Source: a virus
Virus record (IMG/VR): IMGVR_UViG_3300031758_000391
Coordinates: 1 to 29,817 of that record
Reading direction: 5' to 3' (one strand)
DNA length: 29,817 nt
The notes beneath the pieces are model-generated. The model saw nothing but the letters and a program-made list of their open reading frames with translations, ran no database searches and had not been told where the DNA came from. Below, one piece after another: positions 8,532 to 12,829 of the stretch. The position numbers and the translations under genes were made by a program. Numbering within the stretch: position 1 is the first letter of the stretch; each line of letters begins with the position of its first letter.

Positions 8532-8974
8532 TCAAACAGTTCCTCTTTGATTGTGCGTTTACTTGAGTCATCATTAGGCAGGTCTATGCCCATGGCCCTG
8601 CACCATATCTCACGACCTTGACAGATCAACTTCCAGGCTGTGCCTTTATAGTTGTGACCATTGGTGCGTGTCTTAAATGGTGTAAGGATATTGTTGGATG
8701 TGGAGAGATCACCGTAGCGGTCCAAAGTCTTTTGTGCTTCTAACACAGTTGCAATCTCATCCATCTTGACTAGGTATCCAAATTCTTTATTGATTATTTT
8801 AAGCCCATCAATGTAGGCACGCCATATGTCATTGTCCATAGCATGTAACATTGTCCATACTTCTTTGTTGTTGCGTTCTAGCTGACCATGTTGTTCAATC
8901 TGACGGTTAAGAGTTTCTGACACTTTCTTAACGATCATTAAACAATCTTGTTCATATTGTTTTCTATCTGCCAT
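8528..8974 (-). CDS. Uncharacterised helical protein (148 aa)
   Basis: I chose ATG 8974 because AAGGAG sits six bases before it; an in-frame ATG at 8980 would begin directly on the Shine-Dalgarno sequence. The protein has a mostly helical first 95 residues (CLMIVKKVSETLNRQIEQHG; WRAYIDGLKIINKEFGYLVK) and a basic, Trp/Cys-containing C-terminal third (YKGTAWKLICQGREIWCRAM). It is the first gene behind a TATAAATA element at 9004-8997, about 22 bases upstream. It overlaps the HNH-like gene (ATGA). I recognise no family, and nothing indicates a signal peptide or membrane segment. Confidence 0.7.
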   Translation of the reverse strand: MADRKQYEQDCLMIVKKVSETLNRQIEQHGQLERNNKEVWTMLHAMDNDIWRAYIDGLKIINKEFGYLVKMDEIATVLEAQKTLDRYGDLSTSNNILTPFKTRTNGHNYKGTAWKLICQGREIWCRAMGIDLPNDDSSKRTIKEELFE

Positions 8975-8996
8975 CTGCATCTCCTTTGTGTAAAAG

Positions 8997-9004
8997 TATT
9001 TATA
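8997..9004 (-). promoter_or_regulatory. TATAAATA element (T4-late-promoter-like)
   Basis: An exact TATAAATA octamer on the coding strand lies in the 64-base gap before the 148-residue gene. No -35 hexamer is visible at the usual spacing. The distance to the ribosome-binding site would give a short leader, as in T4 late genes. Known: TATAAATA is the T4 gp55-dependent late promoter motif. Use here is inferred. Confidence 0.45.
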
Positions 9005-9044
9005 AGATAAAGTTAAAGGAGGCTATAAATGTGGTCAATATGCG

Positions 9045-9320
9045 TCAAAGCAAACCAAACACAGTGAGCCATCGTTGACTAGGATGCGATGCCCATATCT
9101 TTAAGCCAACCATCTGTGCGTCTGTGTCTCTGGTGTAGGCCATCCAGAATGAACCGCCTGAGGCTGTGAAACGTTTGACGTAGTGACTGCCAAACATATC
9201 TTCTATTTGTTCACCAGGGGAAGAGAAGTCCCATACTGAGTCTTCTTCGTATATGATGTCTCTGACTAGAACCTTGTGAGTGCCACGCTTGGGCCTATTA
9301 CCAACCCAGAAGAACTGCAC
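9045..9320 (-). CDS. Uncharacterised small protein (91 aa)
   Basis: The frame is open from TTG 9353, but I favour GTG 9320 because it lies four bases after the stop of the small-terminase-like gene, a reinitiation arrangement; neither start has a clear Shine-Dalgarno sequence. The protein is Trp/Phe-rich (QFFWVGNRPKRGTHKVLVRD, SVWDFSSPGEQIEDMF, GGSFWMAYTRD), soluble and without Cys. I recognise no family. Position directly after the TerS-like gene hints at a packaging or late accessory role, nothing more. Confidence 0.55.
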   Translation of the reverse strand: MQFFWVGNRPKRGTHKVLVRDIIYEEDSVWDFSSPGEQIEDMFGSHYVKRFTASGGSFWMAYTRDTDAQMVGLKIWASHPSQRWLTVFGLL

Positions 9321-9324
9321 ACTA

Positions 9325-9771
9325 TCAGGCAGTGGAGTTGTTGATGTCCTCAAGGGGGATGTCCAATTCGTCAGCTATCTCAGCCTTGTCATCGTCACTC
9401 CATGGTAGAGGAGCGTGACTCTCTGATGCAAGTGGTGTGTCAGCCATGCCTAGAATGTTCTTACTGAGAAATATCTGCACAGCCGCATTCATGTTTTCGC
9501 AAGCGTTGCGGAACATGGCCCTACGCAGTTTAACCTTCATCACTTCACGCCCTTTTGTGAGATTGGAACTAAAATTGTATCTAAGGGTCTGTTCAGTAAT
9601 ACCGTAGAAGTTGGATATATCTCTGTCTGTACAGCCCAGAGCTGCCAACTCCTCTACTTGCTCAGGTGGGACCACTGTTTTGTCACGGCCCACAGGCAGT
9701 CCTAGTATAGTGCCTTCTACTAGTTCTTTGGGCTTGGGCCCTGTCTTACTTGGATTATGTTCTGTCTGCAT
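9325..9771 (-). CDS. terS: Putative terminase small subunit (148 aa)
   Basis: From ATG 9771 the protein is 148 residues. Residues 36-66 form a helix-turn-helix of the small-terminase type (PPEQVEELAALGCTDRDISN, then FYGITEQTLR). A basic helix follows (KGREVMKVKLRRAMFRN) and then an oligomerisation-like segment ending in NAAVQIFLSKNILGMAD. This helix-turn-helix, central helices and a short acidic tail are the usual build of TerS, which recognises the packaging site and loads TerL. A TTG start at 9846 is possible but would overlap the upstream gene. ATG 9771 has no good Shine-Dalgarno sequence and lies only four bases from a TATAAATA element. Unusually, TerL is not the next gene; about 8 kb of fibre genes intervene. 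A generic DNA-binding protein is the alternative. Confidence 0.72.
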   Translation of the reverse strand: MQTEHNPSKTGPKPKELVEGTILGLPVGRDKTVVPPEQVEELAALGCTDRDISNFYGITEQTLRYNFSSNLTKGREVMKVKLRRAMFRNACENMNAAVQIFLSKNILGMADTPLASESHAPLPWSDDDKAEIADELDIPLEDINNSTA

Positions 9772-9775
9772 CAAA

Positions 9776-9783
9776 TATTTATA
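9776..9783 (-). promoter_or_regulatory. TATAAATA element upstream of the TerS-like gene
   Basis: An exact TATAAATA on the coding strand, four bases before ATG 9771, without a recognisable -35 hexamer at 16-18 bases. If it acts as a late promoter, the transcript would begin at or inside the start codon, implying leaderless translation or expression of downstream genes. Confidence 0.4.
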
Positions 9784-9827
9784 GCCCCTGGATGCAATTG
9801 GGCTTTGAATTGGCGGTTTTAGGTCAA

Positions 9828-10079
9828 TTACTGATCTAATACCCAATCTTCTGCGTAGTCTTCAGCTAGGTCTACTGTGGGGAATGGATGTGCAAAGCGT
9901 TCCATTTGATTTTCATCATAGCATACTGTGACCCAGTCTTTGAGCCAACTTCTGTGATACACGCGAGCTTTTACTTCTTTGCCCACGTGTTCACTGATTA
10001 GATTCATTTCTAGTTGCTGTTGCATTTCTAATTCCCATTGATGATGTAATGCTTGGCTGTCATCTTCTATATAGTGCAT
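9828..10079 (-). CDS. Uncharacterised small acidic protein (83 aa)
   Basis: Starts at ATG 10079, overlapping the stop of the lipoprotein gene (TAATG). The N-terminal 30 residues are a Gln/Glu-rich helix (ALHHQWELEMQQQLEMNLIS), followed by a small mixed domain with YHRSWLKDWVTVCYDENQ and an acidic C-terminus (LAEDYAEDWVLDQ). No membrane segment or signal peptide. No family recognised. Coupling to the lipoprotein suggests joint expression from the 10,673-10,701 promoter. Confidence 0.6.
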   Translation of the reverse strand: MHYIEDDSQALHHQWELEMQQQLEMNLISEHVGKEVKARVYHRSWLKDWVTVCYDENQMERFAHPFPTVDLAEDYAEDWVLDQ

Positions 10080-10342
10080 TAGCGGCTTCTTGACGTCTGA
10101 ATTACACTGATTGTAGAACCACTCTGTATTACACTATAACCACCGTAGGGTGTAAACACCTGTGTTGATGAGATGCCTGTGCTGGGTGAGTATCCGCCAC
10201 TGCCTGATGCCGCACTAGGGTTTTGTGCAAGACGCTGTTCCCATTCTGCACAGGTCCAAACGCAACCTGTTTTAAGGTGTGTGTTGTAGGTTGAACAACC
10301 ACTCAATGTAGCCAATGCTAGAACTGCTATTACTGCTTTCAT
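10079..10342 (-). CDS. Small secreted lipoprotein (87 aa)
   Basis: Starting at ATG 10342 gives MKAVIAVLALATLSGC, a classical signal peptide with the lipobox L-S-G-C and lipid-acceptor Cys at residue 16. The in-frame extension upstream to 10429 would bury this signal and is unlikely. The mature part is about 71 residues, has two more Cys within the first 30 and is Gly/Ser/Thr-rich toward the C-terminus (YGGYSVIQSGSTISVIQTSR). Size and lipidation would fit an outer-membrane spanin subunit or a superinfection-exclusion lipoprotein. It lacks the Pro-rich body typical of Rz1 and has no neighbouring inner-membrane spanin, so I do not assign either role. Confidence 0.72.
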   Translation of the reverse strand: MKAVIAVLALATLSGCSTYNTHLKTGCVWTCAEWEQRLAQNPSAASGSGGYSPSTGISSTQVFTPYGGYSVIQSGSTISVIQTSRSR

Positions 10343-10430
10343 TTTGAGCCTTTGTGTTGTGATTAAGTTTAGGGTTTTGGCACTCACCCTAAAAGAGCGA
10401 GGAGTAGGGCTGTTACACCCTACTGCCATT

Positions 10431-10622
10431 TTACTTATTTTTTATTACTGTTAGTATGCTTTTCATTGTTTCTTGAAGTTCATCCAAACTGTAAGCAATG
10501 TTGGCTAAACTATCTGCTACTCTATCACCACTATCACTTTTTGGATTTGCTTCATTGCTGATAATAATACCTACTTCTTCAATTGCGTTTACTATACTAT
10601 CAATTTGCTCTTTGGTTACCAT
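10431..10622 (-). CDS. Small helical protein behind a consensus promoter (63 aa)
   Basis: ATG 10622 is preceded by GAGGAG at six to seven bases, which decides the start over an upstream in-frame TTG. The 63-residue product is predicted all-helical, with two amphipathic helices (KEQIDSIVNAIEEVGIIISN; DSLANIAYSLDELQETMKS) and no membrane segment. It is the first gene after the strongest promoter in the window (10,673-10,701), which carries an operator-like inverted repeat. The position suggests an early-expressed factor, perhaps a small regulator or host-takeover peptide. No family recognised. Confidence 0.68.
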   Translation of the reverse strand: MVTKEQIDSIVNAIEEVGIIISNEANPKSDSGDRVADSLANIAYSLDELQETMKSILTVIKNK

Positions 10623-10672
10623 TTTATTCTCCTCAGTTAAATGATATAACAACATTGTGTTGCTATGTAGTT

Positions 10673-10701
10673 ATTATATATTTATCACACTAGAATGTCA
10701 A
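10673..10701 (-). promoter_or_regulatory. Consensus sigma70 promoter
   Basis: On the minus strand, TTGACA (10701-10696), a 17-base spacer and TATAAT (10678-10673) match the sigma70 consensus at every position. A GATAAATA variant lies in the spacer (10686-10679). Transcription would enter the 63-residue gene about 45 bases downstream. Confidence 0.85.
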
Positions 10702-10720
10702 GCGGTTTGGATGACCGCTT
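10700..10720. promoter_or_regulatory. Operator-like inverted repeat at the -35 box
   Basis: AAGCGGT, a 7-base gap and ACCGCTT form a perfect 7-bp inverted repeat. It abuts and overlaps the -35 hexamer of the consensus promoter by two bases. The placement is typical of a repressor operator. No recognised repressor gene is present, so the binding protein would be host- or helper-encoded or one of the unknowns. Confidence 0.5.
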
Positions 10721-10730
10721 TTGGATAAGA

Positions 10731-10753
10731 TTTGGGCAGGCAGCGGGCCCAAA
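10731..10753 (-). terminator. Possible intergenic terminator hairpin
   Basis: TTTGGGC/GCCCAAA, a perfect 7-bp stem with a 9-base loop, lies between the 169- and 63-residue genes. It is followed on the minus strand by TCTT, not by a long T run. A second perfect 8-bp hairpin (CTTGCACA/TGTGCAAG, 10788-10805) lies closer to the upstream stop. They may together end the upstream transcript or protect its 3' end. Confidence 0.4.
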
Positions 10754-10816
10754 AGGGATAACACAATAGTTCTACACAGACTGCCTACTTGCACACCTGT
10801 GCAAGCCCACTCTTAC

Positions 10817-11326
10817 TTACCAAGGTTCTGCTGACTCTGATACTTCTGTGACAGCCGTCCATTTATACACTCCTAAACAACCTTTGGCTTTTTGTTTACG
10901 ACTAATGCTGTCATAGTCAAATTCGCCTTTGAATGTTAGATCTTTCATTTTAAGCATGAATCCAAATATATCTGTATTTTGACTTTTCATAAGCGCACAA
11001 AAGCCCTGTGCTACTACACGGCCTTTGGTTCCTGTGTTGCGTGTTTGTTTGCTGATATACACATCAAAGCCTGCTTGTTGCAGTTGTTCAAATTGTGTTT
11101 TAAACTTTCGTTTTTCATCTTCAAACCATTCTTTGGTATTTTCTGGTTGGCTACGATTGTAGGCAGTCCATGTGTTTTTAGTTTGGGCGCCATTGTATGA
11201 AAAGAACCAGCGTTTTTCTGTGGGTAAATTGTAATTGGTTGTCATGGTTAGGTGTAGGCCTTCTTCAGCGTTATCCCATAACCAAATGGTGAGGTTTTCT
11301 AAACCAGATGTTGGTGCGTTTGACAT
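10817..11326 (-). CDS. Uncharacterised Trp-rich protein (169 aa), own strong promoter
   Basis: Starts at ATG 11326 with AAGGAG upstream. The first half is aromatic-rich (LTIWLWDNAEE; KRWFFSYNGAQTKNTWTAYN). A charged helix follows (KEWFEDEKRKFKTQFEQLQQ), then a mixed half with FGFMLKMKDLTFKG, ending in SESAEPW. The short acidic, aromatic C-terminal tip recalls tails of single-stranded-DNA-binding proteins, but no OB-fold signature is clear, so this is only a hint. It is the first gene after the iteron/hairpin array and has a near-consensus promoter. The placement would suit a replication or early accessory factor. No family recognised. Confidence 0.72.
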   Translation of the reverse strand: MSNAPTSGLENLTIWLWDNAEEGLHLTMTTNYNLPTEKRWFFSYNGAQTKNTWTAYNRSQPENTKEWFEDEKRKFKTQFEQLQQAGFDVYISKQTRNTGTKGRVVAQGFCALMKSQNTDIFGFMLKMKDLTFKGEFDYDSISRKQKAKGCLGVYKWTAVTEVSESAEPW

Positions 11327-11348
11327 ATTGTCTCCTTGTTTGCAATAG

Positions 11349-11356
11349 TATTTATA
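11349..11356 (-). promoter_or_regulatory. TATAAATA element overlapping the 169-aa gene promoter
   Basis: An exact TATAAATA on the coding strand coincides with the -10 box of the sigma70-like promoter for the 169-residue gene. The site could therefore be read both early by host sigma70 and late by a T4-type late sigma factor, if one is present. Confidence 0.45.
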
Positions 11357-11379
11357 CTACATCTAAAAGGAGATGTCAA
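11351..11379 (-). promoter_or_regulatory. Near-consensus sigma70 promoter for the 169-aa gene
   Basis: TTGACA (11379-11374), a 17-base spacer and TATAAA (11356-11351) on the minus strand. The leader is about 20 bases, with AAGGAG before ATG 11326. Confidence 0.82.
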
Positions 11380-11497
11380 GAAAAGAAGCGTTTTATATAT
11401 TACTATAGAACTATTTAGAACATATAGAACAATAGAACTTTATAAAGTGGAAACCACTTTACTCTGGATTTCTTTTCAGAAACACCAACTAGAACGG

Positions 11498-11513
11498 CTT
11501 CGCCAAGAGAACG
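11498..11513 (+). repeat. 16-bp direct repeat, copy 1
   Basis: CTTCGCCAAGAGAACG, identical to copy 2 at 11545-11560 (47-base period). Its first seven bases complete a small stem-loop with the preceding GGC. It is followed by the hairpin GGGC-TAC-GCCC. Confidence 0.9.
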
Positions 11514-11544
11514 GGCTACGCCCAGATATAACGGCGAGGCAGTC

Positions 11545-11560
11545 CTTCGCCAAGAGAACG
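11545..11560 (+). repeat. 16-bp direct repeat, copy 2
   Basis: Identical to the copy at 11498-11513. Here CTTCGCC closes a longer stem with GGCGAGG (11533-11539), and the following hairpin is GAGGC-AGA-GCCTC. Confidence 0.9.
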
Positions 11561-11604
11561 AGGCAGAGCCTCAGATAACAAATAGGAAACGCGGGCCGTC
11601 AGTC

Positions 11605-11633
11605 AAAAAAAAGCCCTGCCATAAAGACAGGGC
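11605..11633 (-). terminator. Rho-independent terminator
   Basis: On the minus strand a GC-rich stem (GCCCTGTC pairing with GGCAGGGC, with one G-T pair) is followed at once by eight T residues. It lies about 70 bases beyond the stop of the 54-residue gene and isolates that transcript from the iteron region and the 169-residue gene. Confidence 0.88.
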
Positions 11634-11674
11634 CCATATTTCAATTGGTGCAAACAAGTTGAATATGTCTACGT

Positions 11675-11682
11675 TATTTATA
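11675..11682 (-). promoter_or_regulatory. TATAAATA element before the terminator
   Basis: An exact TATAAATA on the coding strand between the 54-residue gene and the terminator, with no -35 hexamer at standard spacing. Transcription from here would give an RNA of about 60 nt ending at 11605, without a convincing reading frame. Confidence 0.4.
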
Positions 11683-11701
11683 CAGTTTTACATTGTGCAA
11701 T

Positions 11702-11866
11702 TTAATATTTGTAGGGCTGTGATCTTTTCACGTCCTCTTTACTAAGCCACTTAACAAATACTTTGCATTTGGCACAGGTCATCTTAGCATGGTGTATACC
11801 AAAAGGTCCAAGCACAATATTTTTTGGATGTCCGCGATGATCCTGCACAGGTGTATATTTTGCCAT
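11702..11866 (-). CDS. Small zinc-finger-like protein (54 aa)
   Basis: Starts at ATG 11866 with GGAG six bases upstream and ends in TAA at 11702. The protein begins MAKYTPVQDHRGHPKNIVLG; it contains GPFGIHHAKMTCAKCKVFVK at residues 20-39, then WLSKEDVKRS. The H-H-x5-C-x2-C arrangement (His25, His26, Cys31, Cys34) suggests a half zinc ribbon. I have an impression, not a check, of similar short proteins with an HAK-x-x-C-x-x-C-x-x-(F/I)-x-KWL pattern in T4-like cyanophages, some near single-strand DNA-binding genes. It forms its own transcription unit: a sigma70-like promoter at 11,904-11,932 and a strong terminator at 11,605-11,633. Isolation in the control region suggests a regulatory or replication-linked role, which remains inference. 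Confidence 0.78.
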   Translation of the reverse strand: MAKYTPVQDHRGHPKNIVLGPFGIHHAKMTCAKCKVFVKWLSKEDVKRSQPYKY

Positions 11867-11903
11867 TATAATCTCCGTTCATGTAGTGTGATACATTTTA
11901 CAT

Positions 11904-11932
11904 AGTATAACTGAAATTCTGTAAAAAATCAA
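11904..11932 (-). promoter_or_regulatory. Sigma70-like promoter for the 54-aa gene
   Basis: TTGATT (11932-11927), a 17-base spacer and TATACT (11909-11904) on the minus strand. The predicted leader of roughly 30 bases contains GGAG before ATG 11866. Confidence 0.72.
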
Positions 11933-11938
11933 GAGAAA

Positions 11939-11976
11939 CCGCATTTGCGGGGTATTGTATAGCTATGCAATGCCCC
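11939..11976. repeat. Adjacent palindromes upstream of the 54-aa gene promoter
   Basis: A small hairpin CCGC-ATTT-GCGG (11939-11950) abuts a 28-base near-perfect palindrome (11949-11976; arms GGGGTATTGTATAG and CTATGCAATGCCCC) in which the only two non-Watson-Crick positions are G-T pairs. Read on the minus strand, the small hairpin is followed by TTTCTCTTG, so it may weakly terminate upstream transcripts. The large palindrome could be an operator or a cruciform-forming site. Confidence 0.6.
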
Positions 11977-12066
11977 TACAATAGGTGTGAAGAAAATAAG
12001 GCAAAAAAATGCCTACCTCTGCAGTTTTACCTTGGCATTGCGCTTCAGTCTGACAGGATAGGCAAT

Positions 12067-12084
12067 AAAAACCCTAGGGTTTTT
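12067..12084. terminator. Possible bidirectional terminator palindrome
   Basis: AAAAACCCTAGGGTTTTT is a perfect 18-bp palindrome. Folded with a CTAG loop it gives a short stem followed by T residues on both strands. It lies downstream of the last late gene, where a transcript end is expected. The stem is AT-rich, so efficiency is doubtful. Confidence 0.4.
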
Positions 12085-12140
12085 TGTTCTCTAGGCTAGA
12101 AAACCAATTTACAGGAAGATAAACGGAACCCAAAGAACAA

Positions 12141-12233
12141 GTGTAGCGGAAACTCATCACGGAGTTTTCAGAATGGCAGTACTGAATGATATTGATGGGT
12201 GAAGTGACAGCCTCACCATTGTCTCCGCTACGC
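12141..12233. ncRNA. Candidate structured RNA closed by a 10-bp helix
   Basis: GTGTAGCGGA (12141-12150) can pair with TCCGCTACGC (12224-12233) over ten positions (one G-T), enclosing 73 bases. Inside are an AAACTC/GAGTTT hairpin (12150-12155 with 12162-12167), a GGTGA/TCACC arm (12198-12202 with 12213-12217) and a short CAGTACTG palindrome, giving a multi-arm junction. It is not a tRNA: there is no T-loop consensus and no proper anticodon arm. The transcribed strand cannot be decided. Folding is by eye; transcription is not shown. Confidence 0.4.
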
Positions 12234-12235
12234 AT

Positions 12236-12544
12236 TTATTTATTCTTGCTTAATGTGTGGTTTCTGAAAAACGAAGGTGCTTGTGCAGCCTTGACATCAA
12301 ACACACCTGTTTCTGGATTTTTGTACATCTTGCAACTGAGGCAGTATTCACGCCAATGCCGCATGGGCCAAGCATGAGTTTTAATTTCTGTTCTGCGATC
12401 CACAACAATTTTGTTGCAGCTATCGCAGGTTAGTTCAACAGGGGTGAGTTTTTCTACTTGTGGGAATGCCGCACACTCATCGTCTGCGTTTTTGCGGGTC
12501 TTGTAGACCAAGCGTTGTTCAATTTCTGGTGGTATCTGCATCAT
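12236..12544 (-). CDS. Zinc-finger-like protein (102 aa)
   Basis: A 102-residue protein with two CxxC knuckles, Cys40/Cys43 (LTCDSCNK) and Cys68/Cys71 (YCLSCKMY), separated by 24 residues containing TEIKTHAWPMRHWRE, which fits a four-Cys zinc ribbon. The C-terminal 25 residues are basic and probably flexible. It is the last gene of the late cluster, eight bases after the coiled-coil/transmembrane gene, with no clear Shine-Dalgarno sequence, so translation is probably coupled. A nucleic-acid-binding role is plausible but unproven; no named family recognised. Confidence 0.72.
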   Translation of the reverse strand: MMQIPPEIEQRLVYKTRKNADDECAAFPQVEKLTPVELTCDSCNKIVVDRRTEIKTHAWPMRHWREYCLSCKMYKNPETGVFDVKAAQAPSFFRNHTLSKNK

Positions 12545-12552
12545 GCAGATAT

Positions 12553-12819
12553 TTACGGCATATTGGAATACACCACGGCAATTGCGGATGCGATAGCCGC
12601 AATGATGGTCGCTGTTGCAGCAATCAATGCTTTCAGCGTGGTGTTTTTATTGTCCCTTACTTCATTGGATATACTATCCAATTTAGATTCAACCTTGTCT
12701 AAGCGTTGATCCATTTGTTCAAACTGTTTTTGCAATCCCTCATACCTCAACGAACATTTGTCTACGTGAACTTCTAAGTTTTCTGATTCTAATTTGCTAA
12801 CTGTAGCTAGACCTTGCAT
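12553..12819 (-). CDS. Coiled-coil protein with C-terminal membrane segment, XhlA-like lysis candidate (88 aa)
   Basis: Residues 25-60 form a coiled coil (GLQKQFEQMDQRLDKVESKL) and residues 62-84 one hydrophobic helix (LKALIAATATIIAAIASAIA), ending with a short polar tail. A coiled coil, then one C-terminal transmembrane helix, in about 90 residues is the layout of XhlA/haemolysin-type holin partners. The position after the tail-tip and fibre genes is where many phages keep lysis genes. No endolysin follows, so lysis would need a partner elsewhere. The start is ATG 12819 with AGGAG upstream. Alternative: a membrane anchor unrelated to lysis. Confidence 0.6.
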   Translation of the reverse strand: MQGLATVSKLESENLEVHVDKCSLRYEGLQKQFEQMDQRLDKVESKLDSISNEVRDNKNTTLKALIAATATIIAAIASAIAVVYSNMP

Positions 12820-12829
12820 GATCTACTCC

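Larger units (their letters stand above)
11400..11604. other. Non-coding iteron and hairpin array, candidate origin or control region
   Basis: No credible gene lies here. An AT-rich left part holds four TAGAAC copies at 11406, 11416, 11425 and 11433 (8-10 bases apart). A palindrome AAAGTGG-AAA-CCACTTT follows at 11444-11460, and a fifth TAGAAC at 11490. The right part alternates hairpins and conserved linkers. The 16-base block CTTCGCCAAGAGAACG occurs at 11498-11513 and 11545-11560. Each copy is followed by a hairpin with different arms (GGGC/GCCC; GAGGC/GCCTC) and then AGATA. Iterons, AT-rich DNA and ordered hairpins are typical of replication origins, but a packaging signal or structured RNA is also possible. 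Confidence 0.55.
11977..12235. other. Non-coding stretch rich in inverted repeats
   Basis: No gene of believable length is present; the short frames with a ribosome-binding site are about 10-20 codons. The stretch holds AGGCA/TGCCT and AATGCC/GGCATT hairpins around 11999-12039. It also holds an 18-bp A/T-flanked palindrome (12067-12084), TCTAG-G-CTAGA (12090-12100) and a candidate structured RNA at 12141-12233. It separates the end of the late genes from the 54-residue gene. Confidence 0.6.

Noticed and set aside
10343-10429. Upstream extension of the lipoprotein gene to 10429
   Set aside because: It would bury the signal peptide and run through an inverted repeat (AGTAGGG/CCCTACT); the signal starts cleanly at ATG 10342.
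11498-11577. CRISPR array
   Set aside because: Only two copies of a 16-base block, with hairpins and short linkers instead of spacers of even length; no cas genes.
11336-11578. 80-codon open frame on the plus strand
   Set aside because: It covers the iterons, hairpins and 16-base repeats; the repeats explain the open frame, and all other genes run on the opposite strand.
12141-12233. tRNA or tRNA-like gene
   Set aside because: The closing helix looks like an acceptor stem, but there is no T-loop motif, no D-loop GG in place and no anticodon arm of proper size.
12458-12709. Two overlapping plus-strand open frames of about 80 codons
   Set aside because: They are antisense to the zinc-finger and coiled-coil/transmembrane genes, have Cys-rich shadow sequence and mutually exclude each other.
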